DNA of 64,000 bases from Allobosea sp. Root381 (GTDB taxonomy: Bacteria > Pseudomonadota > Alphaproteobacteria > Rhizobiales > Beijerinckiaceae), in contig NZ_LMJT01000044.1 in assembly GCF_001429395.1 (NCBI RefSeq), positions 1 through 64,000 on the forward strand. The letters run 5' to 3'. The position numbers and the translations under genes were made by a program. Of this stretch, positions 25,217-34,415 are shown one piece after another; the first letter of the stretch is position 1, and every line of letters starts with the position of its first letter. The notes below the pieces were generated by a model. That model had not been told where the DNA came from. It did no database searches and was given only the letters and a program-made list of their open reading frames with translations.

Positions 25217-28200
25217 TCAGAGCGTGAAGTTGGTGCCGGTCAGGTTGTGGCTACCCTTGAGCTCGATGCGGAAATCCTCCTCCGCGCTGCCCCCGACATT
25301 GCCCTTGACGATGGTGTAGTCGGCGCCGTCGCGCGTCTCGTAGGACACCATCAGCTGAGCCGAGGCGGTGAAGGCAGGGCCGGCCACCAGCGTGAAGCTC
25401 TGGTTACCCGCCACCGCCGCATCGGCATCGATGCCGGCGAGGTCGAGCCGGTCCCCGGCCTCGAAGTCGAGGATGGTGTCGCCATCCGCGCTCTCGATAT
25501 CGGGGAAGCGGAAGATGTCCTCGCCGGCGCCGCCCTCCATCACGTTCACCGCACGGCTCGCGGTGATCACGTCGTCGCCGGAGCCGGTGGCGACATGCTC
25601 GATGCTCCACAGCGTGTCGTTTCCGCTCTGGCTGCTTACTGCGCTGCCACGCCCGAGGAGGCCGTTTCCGAGATCGACGGTGAGATTGGCGGTGATCGCC
25701 GAGAGGTCGAGCGTGTCGCCGCCTCCGCCGCCGCCGAGATCGTCACCGTGATAGGTGTCGTTCCCGTCTCCGACCTGGGCGATGAACAGGTCATGGCCCG
25801 CGCCGCCGAACACCGTGTCGTCGCCCGCCCCGGCATTGATGACGTCGTCGCCAGCCTCGCCGAAGATCCGATCGGCCCCGGCATCGCCGAACACCAGGTC
25901 ATTGCCGCCACCGGCGAAGATATGGTCGCCGCCGTCACCGCCATTGACCACGTCGTGGCCCGCACCGGCATCGATGAAGTCGGCGCCGTCGCCGGCGGAG
26001 ATCGCATCGTCGCCGCCATCGCCGATCAGGACGTCGTCACCGGCCAGCCCGATGATGTTGTCGTCACCGCTCGTGCCGAGCAGGACATCCGCAGAAGCCG
26101 TGCCGACGCGGAGGTTGCCGCTGCCCGAGGGTGTCGGAGCCGGCGTGCCGGTCTCGTCATCGTCGTCGTCGCAGCCGCAGGCATGATCGTCGTCGTCGTC
26201 GTCATGGCCGTGGTCATCGTCGTCATCATCGTCATCGCCGTGACCATGATCGTCGTCATCATCCTCGTCATCGTCGTCGTGACCATGGCCGTGATCGTCG
26301 TCATCGTCTTCGTCGTCGTCGCCATCGCCGATCTGCGGCGCGCCGTCGGGAGCCCTGAAGGTCACCGAATGCGTACCATTGGTCATGGTGGTCACGCCGT
26401 CATCGTCGGTGGTGCTCTGGTAGTCAGCGGCCGAGGCGCCGTCGGGCAGCTCGATCACGTCCTGCGGCCTCAGGGCACCGATGATGGTGTCGTTGCCGCC
26501 GTTCGAGCGGAAGACGATCCGGTGCGCGGAGTTCAGCGAGGAGATATCGACCGTGTCGTCGCCCGAGCCGCCATCGATCGTGATCGTGTTCGGCCGCAGG
26601 CTGGTCTGCGAGAAGTCGCCGATGATCTGGATCATGTCTCCGCCGGCCGCCCCGGTCCCGGAGGGGTCGATGCCGTTGATCCTGATCTCCTCGATCTCGG
26701 AGAGCTCGGCAATGATCGAAGCGTTGTTGGTGCCGTTCCGGGTGATGACGATCTCGCTGTTGGCGGCGAGGCCGGTCATGCCGGCGGCGACCGCCGCCGC
26801 CCTGGTGTAGATGCGGAACTCTTCCACCTCGCCATTGCCGTTGATCACGAAGGTGTCGCCGGCCGTCCCCTCCGTTCCGCCATTGACGCGGTCGCGGCCA
26901 TCGGTCGGACCCGTCGCATTGGCGTTCCAGATGATCGTGTCGTCGCCGGCGTCGCCATTGACCACGTCGATTCCGCTGTTCGGCCCGAGCGACACGACCA
27001 GATTGTCGATGTGGAAGCTCTCGCCCGTCTCGAAGCCGCCCTGCGAGACGAAGCGGATGGCAGTATGCGCCGGGTTCAGCGCCTCCGAGAAATTGCTGGT
27101 GGCGGTGCCACCGAGCACCGTTCCCAAGGTCTGCCAGGTGTTGGTGGTGCCGAGGAGTGCCTGGACCGTCACCGTCTCGCCGGCATCCAGGCCGATGCTC
27201 TGATAGTCGAAGGTCAGCGTCGGGGCAGTCGCTCCGGTCAGGTTGATCGCACGCTCGATCCGGTCGTTGTTGTCGGTGCCGGCGGCGAAGGTCAGGCGGC
27301 CGCCGGTGATCAGAATGTCGCCGCTGGTGGCCGAGCCATTGTCGCCGGTCTCGGTCCAGTTGCCGGCGAAGTTCAGCGTTCCGATGTTGTTGTTGTACGC
27401 CGCAGTGGTGAATTCATCGACATAGGTGCCGTTGGCGATGCCGGCGCCGCCGCTCAGCGTGTCGTTGCCGTCGCCGCCATTCAGCGTATCGGCCCCCTCG
27501 CCGCCATTGACGATGTCGTTCCCGCCCAGCGCATTGACGGTGTCGTTGCCGCCGAGCGCGTTGATCGTCTCGGCATTCCCCGTCCCGGAGATCGTCTGGG
27601 CCGCGTTGGTGCCGTTGATCGTGACCGCAGGAGCGCCGGCCGCGAGCAGGAAGTCGGCGGCCGTCACGTTCTGGCTGGCCACGCCGTTCAGCGTGATCGT
27701 GCCGATCACCGCCAGGCTGGCATCGCGAACGGTGACCAGCGTATTGTTGCCTGCCGCCGAAATCGTCACCCGCGTCGCGAAATTGTCCGCGGTGATGCCG
27801 AGCGCGCTGAGGTCGATTTGGTCCTGGCCGCCGGTGGCATTGGCGTCAAAGCCGTTGATGGCGTCGTTGCCGAAATTCGCCGCCGTGTAGCGGACGATGT
27901 CGTTGCCGTCATTGGTGATGCCGCCGATGGTGGCGAGGTGGATCGTGTCGTTGCCCTCGCCACCGATCAGGATGTCGGTATCATTGCCGGCGCCGCCATG
28001 CAGCGTGTCGTTGCCGATGCCGCCATCGATCAGGTCGGCCCCGTCACCGCCGTTGATCGTGTCGTTGCCGCCGGCGCCGAAGAGCTGGTTGGCCGCCGCA
28101 TTGCCGGTGATGAGGTTGTCGCCCCCGTTGCCGGTGCCGGTGACGGCGGTGCCGGTCAAAGCGAGGTTCTCGAGCTCGGCGCCGAGCGTGTAGCTGGCGG

Positions 28201-31200
28201 CGGACTCCACGGTGTCGGTGCCGCCGCCGGCAGCCTCGACGATGATGTCGCCGGCAGTGACGACATAGGTGTCGTTGCCGCCGAGCCCGCTCAGCGTATC
28301 GACGCCGGCGCCGCCCACGATCCGGTTGGCGAGTTCGTTGCCGGTACCGGCGAAGGTGCCCGCCCCGGTATAGGTCAGGTTCTCGAGCTCGGCACCGAGC
28401 GTATAGGCCGCCAGCGTCGTCTGCACCGTGTCGGTGCCGCCGCCGGCCGCTTCCACGACCACGTCGCCGGCATCGTCGACGGTGTAGGTGTCGTTGCCGG
28501 CGCCGCCGACCATCAGGTCCGCACCGAGGCCGCCATCGAGCGTGTCGGTACCGTCATGGCCGAAGAGCAGGTCGTCCCCGGTATTGCCGATCAGCGTGTT
28601 GTTGCCGGTCGAGCCCGCCAGCAGCGTGTTGATGCCGACAGCCGCTTCCCGCGTATTGCCGCCATCGGTGCTGAGCGCATAGTCGTCGGCGAAGGCGTAT
28701 CCCTGATAGGTGGCATTATCCAGGTTGATCGCCTCGACCGCCTCGTTGCCGTTGGAGAAGTGGTCGGTCACCGTGACCTGCTGCCCGTTGAGCTGCAGCA
28801 CGAGGTCACCGCCACCGTTCTCGAAGGCGTTGAGGCTCGTCAGGGCCTGCGCGGTGACGACGATCCGGTCGGTGCCGCTGGACTCCTGGATGACGGCGTT
28901 GCCATCGCCGATCGCGACGGAATAGGTGTCGTTGCCGTTGCCGCCGTTGAGCTGGTCGGTGCCGGCATTCATGCCGGGGATCGTGGCCTCGACCGAGAGA
29001 TTGTCGATAGTCACGACATCGTTGGCCTCGTTAAGCGCGCTGACGACGAAACGGATCACCCCGTTGGCCCCGAGCGTACCCGCAAGCTGATGCGTGTAGA
29101 TCTGGTTGGCTGTAGCGCCGGTGATGGTGTTGAGCAGGACGAAATCGGCCCCGTTCGCCGCGAAGAAGACCTGCACCGACTCGCCGGCCTCGAGGCTGAC
29201 GGAACCGGCCGAGTAGCTCAGGGTCGCAGCGGTCGCTCCCGTGAGATTGACCACCCGCTGGATCTGCGCGCCGTTGAAGGCAGCGCCATTGCCGCCCACG
29301 AACTGCAGCGCATTGTTGTTGTTCGCATCGATGCGGATCTGCCCGGCGTTGACGCCGCCGCTGTCGTTGCTTTCGATCCAGTCCGGCCCCCAATCGGCCG
29401 TGCCTGTCGAGTTTCCGCTCGAGGCGGTGTCGAAATTGTCGGCATAGGTCACGCCCTCCTCGCCCTTCCCGCCGGCGAGATAGTCGTTGCCCTCGCCGCC
29501 GTTGAGGATGTCGGCGCCCTCGCCGCCCAGCAGGAAGTCGTTGCCGCCGGCCCCGTTAAGCGTGTCGTTGCCGCGATAGCCGGCGATCAGGTCGGCCCCG
29601 ACGGTCCCGTTGATCGTCTCCGATGCAGCGGTCCCCTCGATGACGTTCAGGATGGTACCCGGCCCGTTGTTACCGCGGTCGGCGAAGTGCAGTTTCTCGA
29701 TGTTGCGGATCATGTCCGTGCCATCGGAGACGATGTTCGTCCCGACCGGCCGGTTGGCCTCGTCGAAGCCGGTATGCGAGACGAGGATCGAGTCCTCGCC
29801 CGAGGCGAAAGAGTAGGCGTCGAGCGCGTCCCAGTAGACCGCCGTGTCGGTGTCACCGTCGCCGTCGTCGGTCAGGACCTCACGGACGATGTTGAGCTGC
29901 AGCGGCACGATGACCCGCGCGATCATCAGTTCGGAGAGCGTCTTGCCGACCCAGGTCGTCGGAATTCCGGTTCCGGCCTGGAAGGTGTGCTTCAGGCTGT
30001 CGATCGTGGCGATCTCGGTCTGCGAGCCAACCGCGCGGATGCTGATCCGCACGTTCAGCCAGGCATCGCCGTCGATGATGTCGTTGCCGCCGCGGCCCTC
30101 GATGGTGTCGTTGCCGGCACCGCCAAGCAGGATGTTGCCGTCCCGGAAGGCGACGCCGCCCTCGAAAGCGCCGGCGGTGGTCGGCCGGGCAAGTTCGGCG
30201 AGCAGGGCGCGCAGGCCGTTGATGCGGTCGACGCCGCCATGAGTCAGTTCATGGCCGGCCATGGTGTTCTCGGCGCCTGCAAGCGCCGGATTGGCCTCGA
30301 CCTCCGCAGCGGTGACGTCGCCGCGATTGTCGCCGGAGAGCTTGTCGTTCTTGTCCCAGCCGGAGAGCGCCTCCACCGCGTCGAAGCGATCCCGCAGGAT
30401 GTCCTGCGCGTCGGTGGTGAAGATCGGCGTCAGCAGGTCGGAATCCGCTGCCTCGGCATTGCCCTTGTGGATCGCCCAGTCGAAGCCGAGCATGCCCTCG
30501 TTGCGCATGACGCTTTCGCCCTGGACCATGATGTCGTCGCCGGATTCGGCGTCGAAATCATGCTCCTCGGAGCCGGCGAACATCACGTCGTGGCCAAGGA
30601 TCGTCGAGTTGAAGAACAGCTCCGAATTGTCGCCGGCCGTGGTGTCGAAGCCGCCCCCGCCTTCGATCCAGTCGTCGCCCTCGTTGCCCATCAGCATGTC
30701 GACGCCGTCGCCGCCGAGGATGAAGTCGTTGCCCGCGCCGCCGAACACCTCGGTGTCGTCGACGCCGACGAAGATCACGTCCTGGCCGTCGCCGCCCATC
30801 AGGATGTCGAGGCCGTTCGAGTTCGCGATGACGTCGTTGCCCTCCTCGCCCTTGAGGAAGTCGCCGGTGTCGCCGGAGTCGGTGATGATGTCGTCGCCGG
30901 CACCGCCATTGACGAGATCGACGCCGGCGCCCGACTCGATGCGGTCATTGCCGGCATCGCCCCAGATCGCGTCGTCACCGAAATCGGTGATGATCGTGTC
31001 GTCGCCGTTCGTGCCGCCGACCACCACATGCTCGCCGCCGAAGGTGCGGAAATAGTTGGCGTCCGCGCCGGGCGTATTCGGATCGTCGCGGATCACCTTG
31101 CCGAGGCCGAGCGCCTCCAGCACCGGGTCGTTGCCGATGGGATCGACGCCCGGCGTTGTGCTACCGTTGTAGTCGGCCTGCTTGGTCCGATCGACTTCGA

Positions 31201-34200
31201 AGACGAAGTCGTAATTGGCGAAGGCATCGACGCCGATATGGCGCGATATGATATCGTCCGCCGTGCCCCGGATGCCATCAGGCCCGGGCTGGGTGATGTC
31301 GGTATTGGCCATGATCAGCTTCGAGAAGGAGTTCTGCTCCAACTCGTTGAGCGCGTTCAGGCCCTGGGTGCGGGTCAGGTAGTAGAAGCGGTCGCCATCC
31401 TGCAGGTTCTCGAGCTGCGCCTCGAACACGGCATTGAAGGTCGAGCCGAGGAAGCCGCCGAACGGCATCTTCTTTTCGGCCAGACCGCCGATCCAGAGGT
31501 CGATGTTGTTGAGGCCCGTTTCGGTGCTGCCGTTGGTGTCGGTCCAGCCATTGCTGTTCAGATAGGCGACGCGATCGGTCGGAGGCGCGAAGGTGCGGGC
31601 CACGCCGTCGATGGTGACGGTCACCGTCTGGTTGAGGACGAGCGCGGTCGCGGCGGCCCGCTTGCCGGCGATCGTCGTTTCGGCCTCGATCGAATTGTGC
31701 GTGCCGTAGGCGGCGATGAAGTTCACCACCGACATCGGGTTCTTCAGGTTCGCCGCGAACTCCGTCCAGCTCTCATAGGGTTTGAGGAAGGTCGAGCTCG
31801 TCGCGGCATAGAGCTGCGCGCGCGCCTCGTTGAGAGACGGCATGCCGGTGTCGCGGCCACGGGCGATGTTGATCGCCGCGAGGTCGAGCGGAATGCCCAG
31901 CAGATTGTTGCGCAGAGCGCCGGTGACGAATTCGTCGATCTCGTTGCCGCGCTCGACCGTCATGCCGCGGACGATGGCGCCGGCGGCCTGTTCGGCGGTC
32001 AGCGTGCCGTTCTGGTCGAAGGCGAGCGGGTTGAGGAAGGTCGCGATCAGACCCTGATCGTCGGTGCTCGTGATGTTGCCGTTCGTGTCGAGGAAGACAC
32101 GCGGCATCGAGTCCGTCAGCATCGAATGGCCGAAGCGGTACACGACATTGGCGAACTCGGCGAAGATCGACGGATCGATGTCGGTGACCGAGTTGAACAC
32201 GAAGGGATCGATCGCCGGCTGGATCTTGCGGGCGAACTCCTCGAAGACAAGATGCTGGTACTGCATCTCGGTGGCGAAGCGGCCGGCCTGGAAGAGACGC
32301 TCGCCGTCCCAGTTCAGCGTGGCGGCATAGGCGGTCTGCTGCAGAGCCGTCATACCCGCGAACGCCGGGTTGATGGCGGTGAGGTCGGTGCTCAGCCACT
32401 CGTTGATGAAGGCGAGGTCGCCGCTGCGCAGGATCGTCAGCTTTTGGGCTTCGACCTGGCGATTATGCTCCGAGTGGAAGATGTGGTGGACCGCGGTGAG
32501 GCCGATATTCTCGTTGCCGCGCCCGTCGCCGGTGATGAAATGCGCGTCGAGCAGTTCGTTGTCGTAGAAGCCCGGCCCCGACAGGCCGACGGCGCTGTCC
32601 GGGTCCGCCGCCAGGACCTGCCCGCGGCTGTTGACCTGCTGTGCGGCGTTGGCGATGTCGTCGAGGAAGGCATTGGCCGTGCGCACGGCCGAGACCGTCT
32701 CGCCGGCCTCGATGACGTTGCCGCCCATCAGCACGGTACCGACCGGCAACTGGATCGCCGAGGGCTTGATCGGGCTGGTCAGGCTGCCTTCGATATAGAT
32801 CGGCGTGCCGTCGGCGGCGACGCCGGCCAGGATCTGGGGCAGGCCGTTCGGCCCGCGGATGAACTCACCATAGGGATCGGTGCGCAGCACCGGCACATGG
32901 CCGACATCGGCATCCGTCAGTTCGATGCCGAGCACGTTCTTGGCCTGTGCCTTGACGTCGGCCCAGGTCGGCAGGCCGTTCTTCTGGCCAGCGGGACCGG
33001 TGCCGTCGAGCAGCGAACCGGTCGCGACCGGCCGGCCGGTGACCGGGTCGGCCTTGTATTCGCGCAGGAAGACCTGATGCGAGGCGTTCGAGGTATAGGT
33101 CTGGTTCTGGTCGACCCAGGAGGTGGTGACGTTCTGCTGCGTCAGCGTGCCGTCCGGCTGCAGGAACTCCGTCGAGCGGGTCAGCGCCATGAAGCGCAGC
33201 TGCGCCGGCAGGTCGTCCGCAGTGCCGAAGACGCCGTCGGCGCCCTTCACCAGCGGGTCATCGTTGTTCAGCGGCATGTAGATCGTGCCGTTGCCGCCCT
33301 TGGTGATCAGGTCGAGGCCGTGATCGAAGAACTGGCCGAAGAAGGTCATCCAGGAGTTGAAGGGCGCCGACAGCCCTTCATCCGGCGCAACGTTCGGAAT
33401 CAGCAGCGAGCCGCGCGAGTCGAACTGCAGCCCGAGTTCCTCCGCCTTGGCCATGAAGGCTCCGGCCGGAGAAGCAACCAGCGCCTCGGCCGCGGTCAGG
33501 GCCGTTTCGGCCGTGGTGACGTCCTCGGCTGCATCCTGGATGCCGTTGATCGTCGTGGCGGACGGTGCCGTGTTATAGGCATCAATCGCGTCGGCCAGGG
33601 CCTGTTCGGCCGTGGCCAGGGCCGTCTGGGCGGCGGTGACGGCTGCGGTCGCCTCTGCGGGCGTGATGCGCAGGGCCAGCAGCGCGGCCAGATCAGCCTG
33701 CGGATTCTCGGACCCGGCATAGGTCAGTGCCGCGATGAGCGCCGCCGGATTGCTGGCGCTCATGTCGACGATCAGGTTGGAGATCAGGCGTGGGTCGCGA
33801 TCGGCGACGTTGCCCTGGCCGCCGTAATTATCGGTCAGCGTCACCGGTTCTCCCGGCCCCATCGGCCCGTCGAAGTCGACGGTCCAGCTGTCGTTGCCTT
33901 CGTTGATGAAGCCGCCCTCGAACATCCGCGGCATCGGCTGGCCCGAAGCGCCCCAGAACTCGCGGCCTGGCACCAGGTTGTTGTAGCTGCCGTCGACCGT
34001 GCGGATACCGAAGGGCGTCTTCGGATCGGGAATGGCGCGAGCCCAGCTCTGATCGCCGATAAAGACGCCAGCGTTATACTGCGTCGGGTCGGTGATGATT
34101 TCTCCTGCCGGGTTGACGCGAATTTCGGTCAGCAAGGCACCATTGGCATGTGCTTCGCCGATCTTGATCTGCTTCAGGACGAACTCGAGATCATGCTGTA

Positions 34201-34213
34201 CCAATTTGAACAT
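25217..34213 (-). CDS. Giant RTX protein with animal-type heme peroxidase domain
   Basis: 2998 residues, predicted T1SS substrate without signal peptide. The N-terminal third is an animal-haem-peroxidase-type domain (roughly 270-1000): distal-site motif FFGQFFDHGLDL with Asp297-His298, FHSEHNRQ around residues 579-586, and proximal-type RFGHSML with His696. An alanine-rich helical insert (about 185-255) precedes the core. The remainder alternates RTX calcium-binding blocks with two ~150-residue beta-sandwich modules (about 1589-1744 and 2262-2410; both contain NLTGATAxTL). It also has duplicated AAGGGTDTV/YTLGAELENL units, an Asp/His-rich linker (about 2628-2687) and a last RTX block ending GTNFTL. 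Bacterial RTX peroxidases of this kind are exported and may make hypohalous acids or crosslink surface material. ATG 34213 is chosen for the GGAGAATATCT before it. Confidence 0.93.
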   Translation of the reverse strand: MFKLVQHDLEFVLKQIKIGEAHANGALLTEIRVNPAGEIITDPTQYNAGVFIGDQSWARAIPDPKTPFGIRTVDGSYNNLVPGREFWGASGQPMPRMFEGGFINEGNDSWTVDFDGPMGPGEPVTLTDNYGGQGNVADRDPRLISNLIVDMSASNPAALIAALTYAGSENPQADLAALLALRITPAEATAAVTAAQTALATAEQALADAIDAYNTAPSATTINGIQDAAEDVTTAETALTAAEALVASPAGAFMAKAEELGLQFDSRGSLLIPNVAPDEGLSAPFNSWMTFFGQFFDHGLDLITKGGNGTIYMPLNNDDPLVKGADGVFGTADDLPAQLRFMALTRSTEFLQPDGTLTQQNVTTSWVDQNQTYTSNASHQVFLREYKADPVTGRPVATGSLLDGTGPAGQKNGLPTWADVKAQAKNVLGIELTDADVGHVPVLRTDPYGEFIRGPNGLPQILAGVAADGTPIYIEGSLTSPIKPSAIQLPVGTVLMGGNVIEAGETVSAVRTANAFLDDIANAAQQVNSRGQVLAADPDSAVGLSGPGFYDNELLDAHFITGDGRGNENIGLTAVHHIFHSEHNRQVEAQKLTILRSGDLAFINEWLSTDLTAINPAFAGMTALQQTAYAATLNWDGERLFQAGRFATEMQYQHLVFEEFARKIQPAIDPFVFNSVTDIDPSIFAEFANVVYRFGHSMLTDSMPRVFLDTNGNITSTDDQGLIATFLNPLAFDQNGTLTAEQAAGAIVRGMTVERGNEIDEFVTGALRNNLLGIPLDLAAINIARGRDTGMPSLNEARAQLYAATSSTFLKPYESWTEFAANLKNPMSVVNFIAAYGTHNSIEAETTIAGKRAAATALVLNQTVTVTIDGVARTFAPPTDRVAYLNSNGWTDTNGSTETGLNNIDLWIGGLAEKKMPFGGFLGSTFNAVFEAQLENLQDGDRFYYLTRTQGLNALNELEQNSFSKLIMANTDITQPGPDGIRGTADDIISRHIGVDAFANYDFVFEVDRTKQADYNGSTTPGVDPIGNDPVLEALGLGKVIRDDPNTPGADANYFRTFGGEHVVVGGTNGDDTIITDFGDDAIWGDAGNDRIESGAGVDLVNGGAGDDIITDSGDTGDFLKGEEGNDVIANSNGLDILMGGDGQDVIFVGVDDTEVFGGAGNDFILGGDGVDMLMGNEGDDWIEGGGGFDTTAGDNSELFFNSTILGHDVMFAGSEEHDFDAESGDDIMVQGESVMRNEGMLGFDWAIHKGNAEAADSDLLTPIFTTDAQDILRDRFDAVEALSGWDKNDKLSGDNRGDVTAAEVEANPALAGAENTMAGHELTHGGVDRINGLRALLAELARPTTAGAFEGGVAFRDGNILLGGAGNDTIEGRGGNDIIDGDAWLNVRISIRAVGSQTEIATIDSLKHTFQAGTGIPTTWVGKTLSELMIARVIVPLQLNIVREVLTDDGDGDTDTAVYWDALDAYSFASGEDSILVSHTGFDEANRPVGTNIVSDGTDMIRNIEKLHFADRGNNGPGTILNVIEGTAASETINGTVGADLIAGYRGNDTLNGAGGNDFLLGGEGADILNGGEGNDYLAGGKGEEGVTYADNFDTASSGNSTGTADWGPDWIESNDSGGVNAGQIRIDANNNNALQFVGGNGAAFNGAQIQRVVNLTGATAATLSYSAGSVSLEAGESVQVFFAANGADFVLLNTITGATANQIYTHQLAGTLGANGVIRFVVSALNEANDVVTIDNLSVEATIPGMNAGTDQLNGGNGNDTYSVAIGDGNAVIQESSGTDRIVVTAQALTSLNAFENGGGDLVLQLNGQQVTVTDHFSNGNEAVEAINLDNATYQGYAFADDYALSTDGGNTREAAVGINTLLAGSTGNNTLIGNTGDDLLFGHDGTDTLDGGLGADLMVGGAGNDTYTVDDAGDVVVEAAGGGTDTVQTTLAAYTLGAELENLTYTGAGTFAGTGNELANRIVGGAGVDTLSGLGGNDTYVVTAGDIIVEAAGGGTDTVESAASYTLGAELENLALTGTAVTGTGNGGDNLITGNAAANQLFGAGGNDTINGGDGADLIDGGIGNDTLHGGAGNDTDILIGGEGNDTIHLATIGGITNDGNDIVRYTAANFGNDAINGFDANATGGQDQIDLSALGITADNFATRVTISAAGNNTLVTVRDASLAVIGTITLNGVASQNVTAADFLLAAGAPAVTINGTNAAQTISGTGNAETINALGGNDTVNALGGNDIVNGGEGADTLNGGDGNDTLSGGAGIANGTYVDEFTTAAYNNNIGTLNFAGNWTETGDNGSATSGDILITGGRLTFAAGTDNNDRIERAINLTGATAPTLTFDYQSIGLDAGETVTVQALLGTTNTWQTLGTVLGGTATSNFSEALNPAHTAIRFVSQGGFETGESFHIDNLVVSLGPNSGIDVVNGDAGDDTIIWNANATGPTDGRDRVNGGTEGTAGDTFVINGNGEVEEFRIYTRAAAVAAGMTGLAANSEIVITRNGTNNASIIAELSEIEEIRINGIDPSGTGAAGGDMIQIIGDFSQTSLRPNTITIDGGSGDDTVDISSLNSAHRIVFRSNGGNDTIIGALRPQDVIELPDGASAADYQSTTDDDGVTTMTNGTHSVTFRAPDGAPQIGDGDDDEDDDDDHGHGHDDDDEDDDDDHGHGDDDDDDDDHGHDDDDDDHACGCDDDDDETGTPAPTPSGSGNLRVGTASADVLLGTSGDDNIIGLAGDDVLIGDGGDDAISAGDGADFIDAGAGHDVVNGGDGGDHIFAGGGNDLVFGDAGADRIFGEAGDDVINAGAGDDTVFGGAGHDLFIAQVGDGNDTYHGDDLGGGGGGDTLDLSAITANLTVDLGNGLLGRGSAVSSQSGNDTLWSIEHVATGSGDDVITASRAVNVMEGGAGEDIFRFPDIESADGDTILDFEAGDRLDLAGIDADAAVAGNQSFTLVAGPAFTASAQLMVSYETRDGADYTIVKGNVGGSAEEDFRIELKGSHNLTGTNFTL
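26155..26330 (-). repeat. Asp/His-rich low-complexity coding tract
   Basis: A repeated GTCGTC/ATCGTC-type tract on the plus strand encodes, on the minus strand, about 60 residues of poly-aspartate broken by HGHGH, HGHG, HGH and HACGC groups. It lies between RTX blocks of the peroxidase. It could be a metal-binding linker; the DNA repeat is also prone to slippage. Confidence 0.85.
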
Positions 34214-34415
34214 AGATATTCTCCATGAAGCAGAACATGTCTTAGCGTTCACGAAATCTTCATTTCGTGCGGCAAGATCAGATGATGGCTAGGTATTTCC
34301 TGGTAGCCCCGCGCATTTTCGTTAGATACCGCTGCGTCGCGGCGCGAGCGGAGCTTTGCCCCTGCCGACCGGACGGCTACGGTAACGATTTGTTAATCAG
34401 CAGAGTGCGCTGCCG
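34214..34415. promoter_or_regulatory. Divergent promoter region (RTX peroxidase operon / sensor kinase)
   Basis: 202 bp, clearly more AT-rich than the flanking genes. It contains a perfect inverted repeat CACGAAAT (34250-34257) - CTTC - ATTTCGTG (34262-34269), about 37 bp upstream of the peroxidase ATG. That is a candidate operator or leader hairpin, perhaps for the neighbouring response regulator. Confidence 0.5.

Noticed and set aside
26155..26330. Possible CRISPR or tandem-repeat array from the GTCGTC tract
   Set aside because: The repeats are short, irregular and in frame within the peroxidase gene; there is no repeat-spacer pattern.
25199..34228. Plus-strand open frame of about 3000 residues antisense to the RTX peroxidase
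   Set aside because: Its protein is a low-complexity valine/alanine/aspartate string with no domain, and the minus strand holds clear peroxidase and RTX motifs with a good ribosome site. Treated as a codon-usage shadow.
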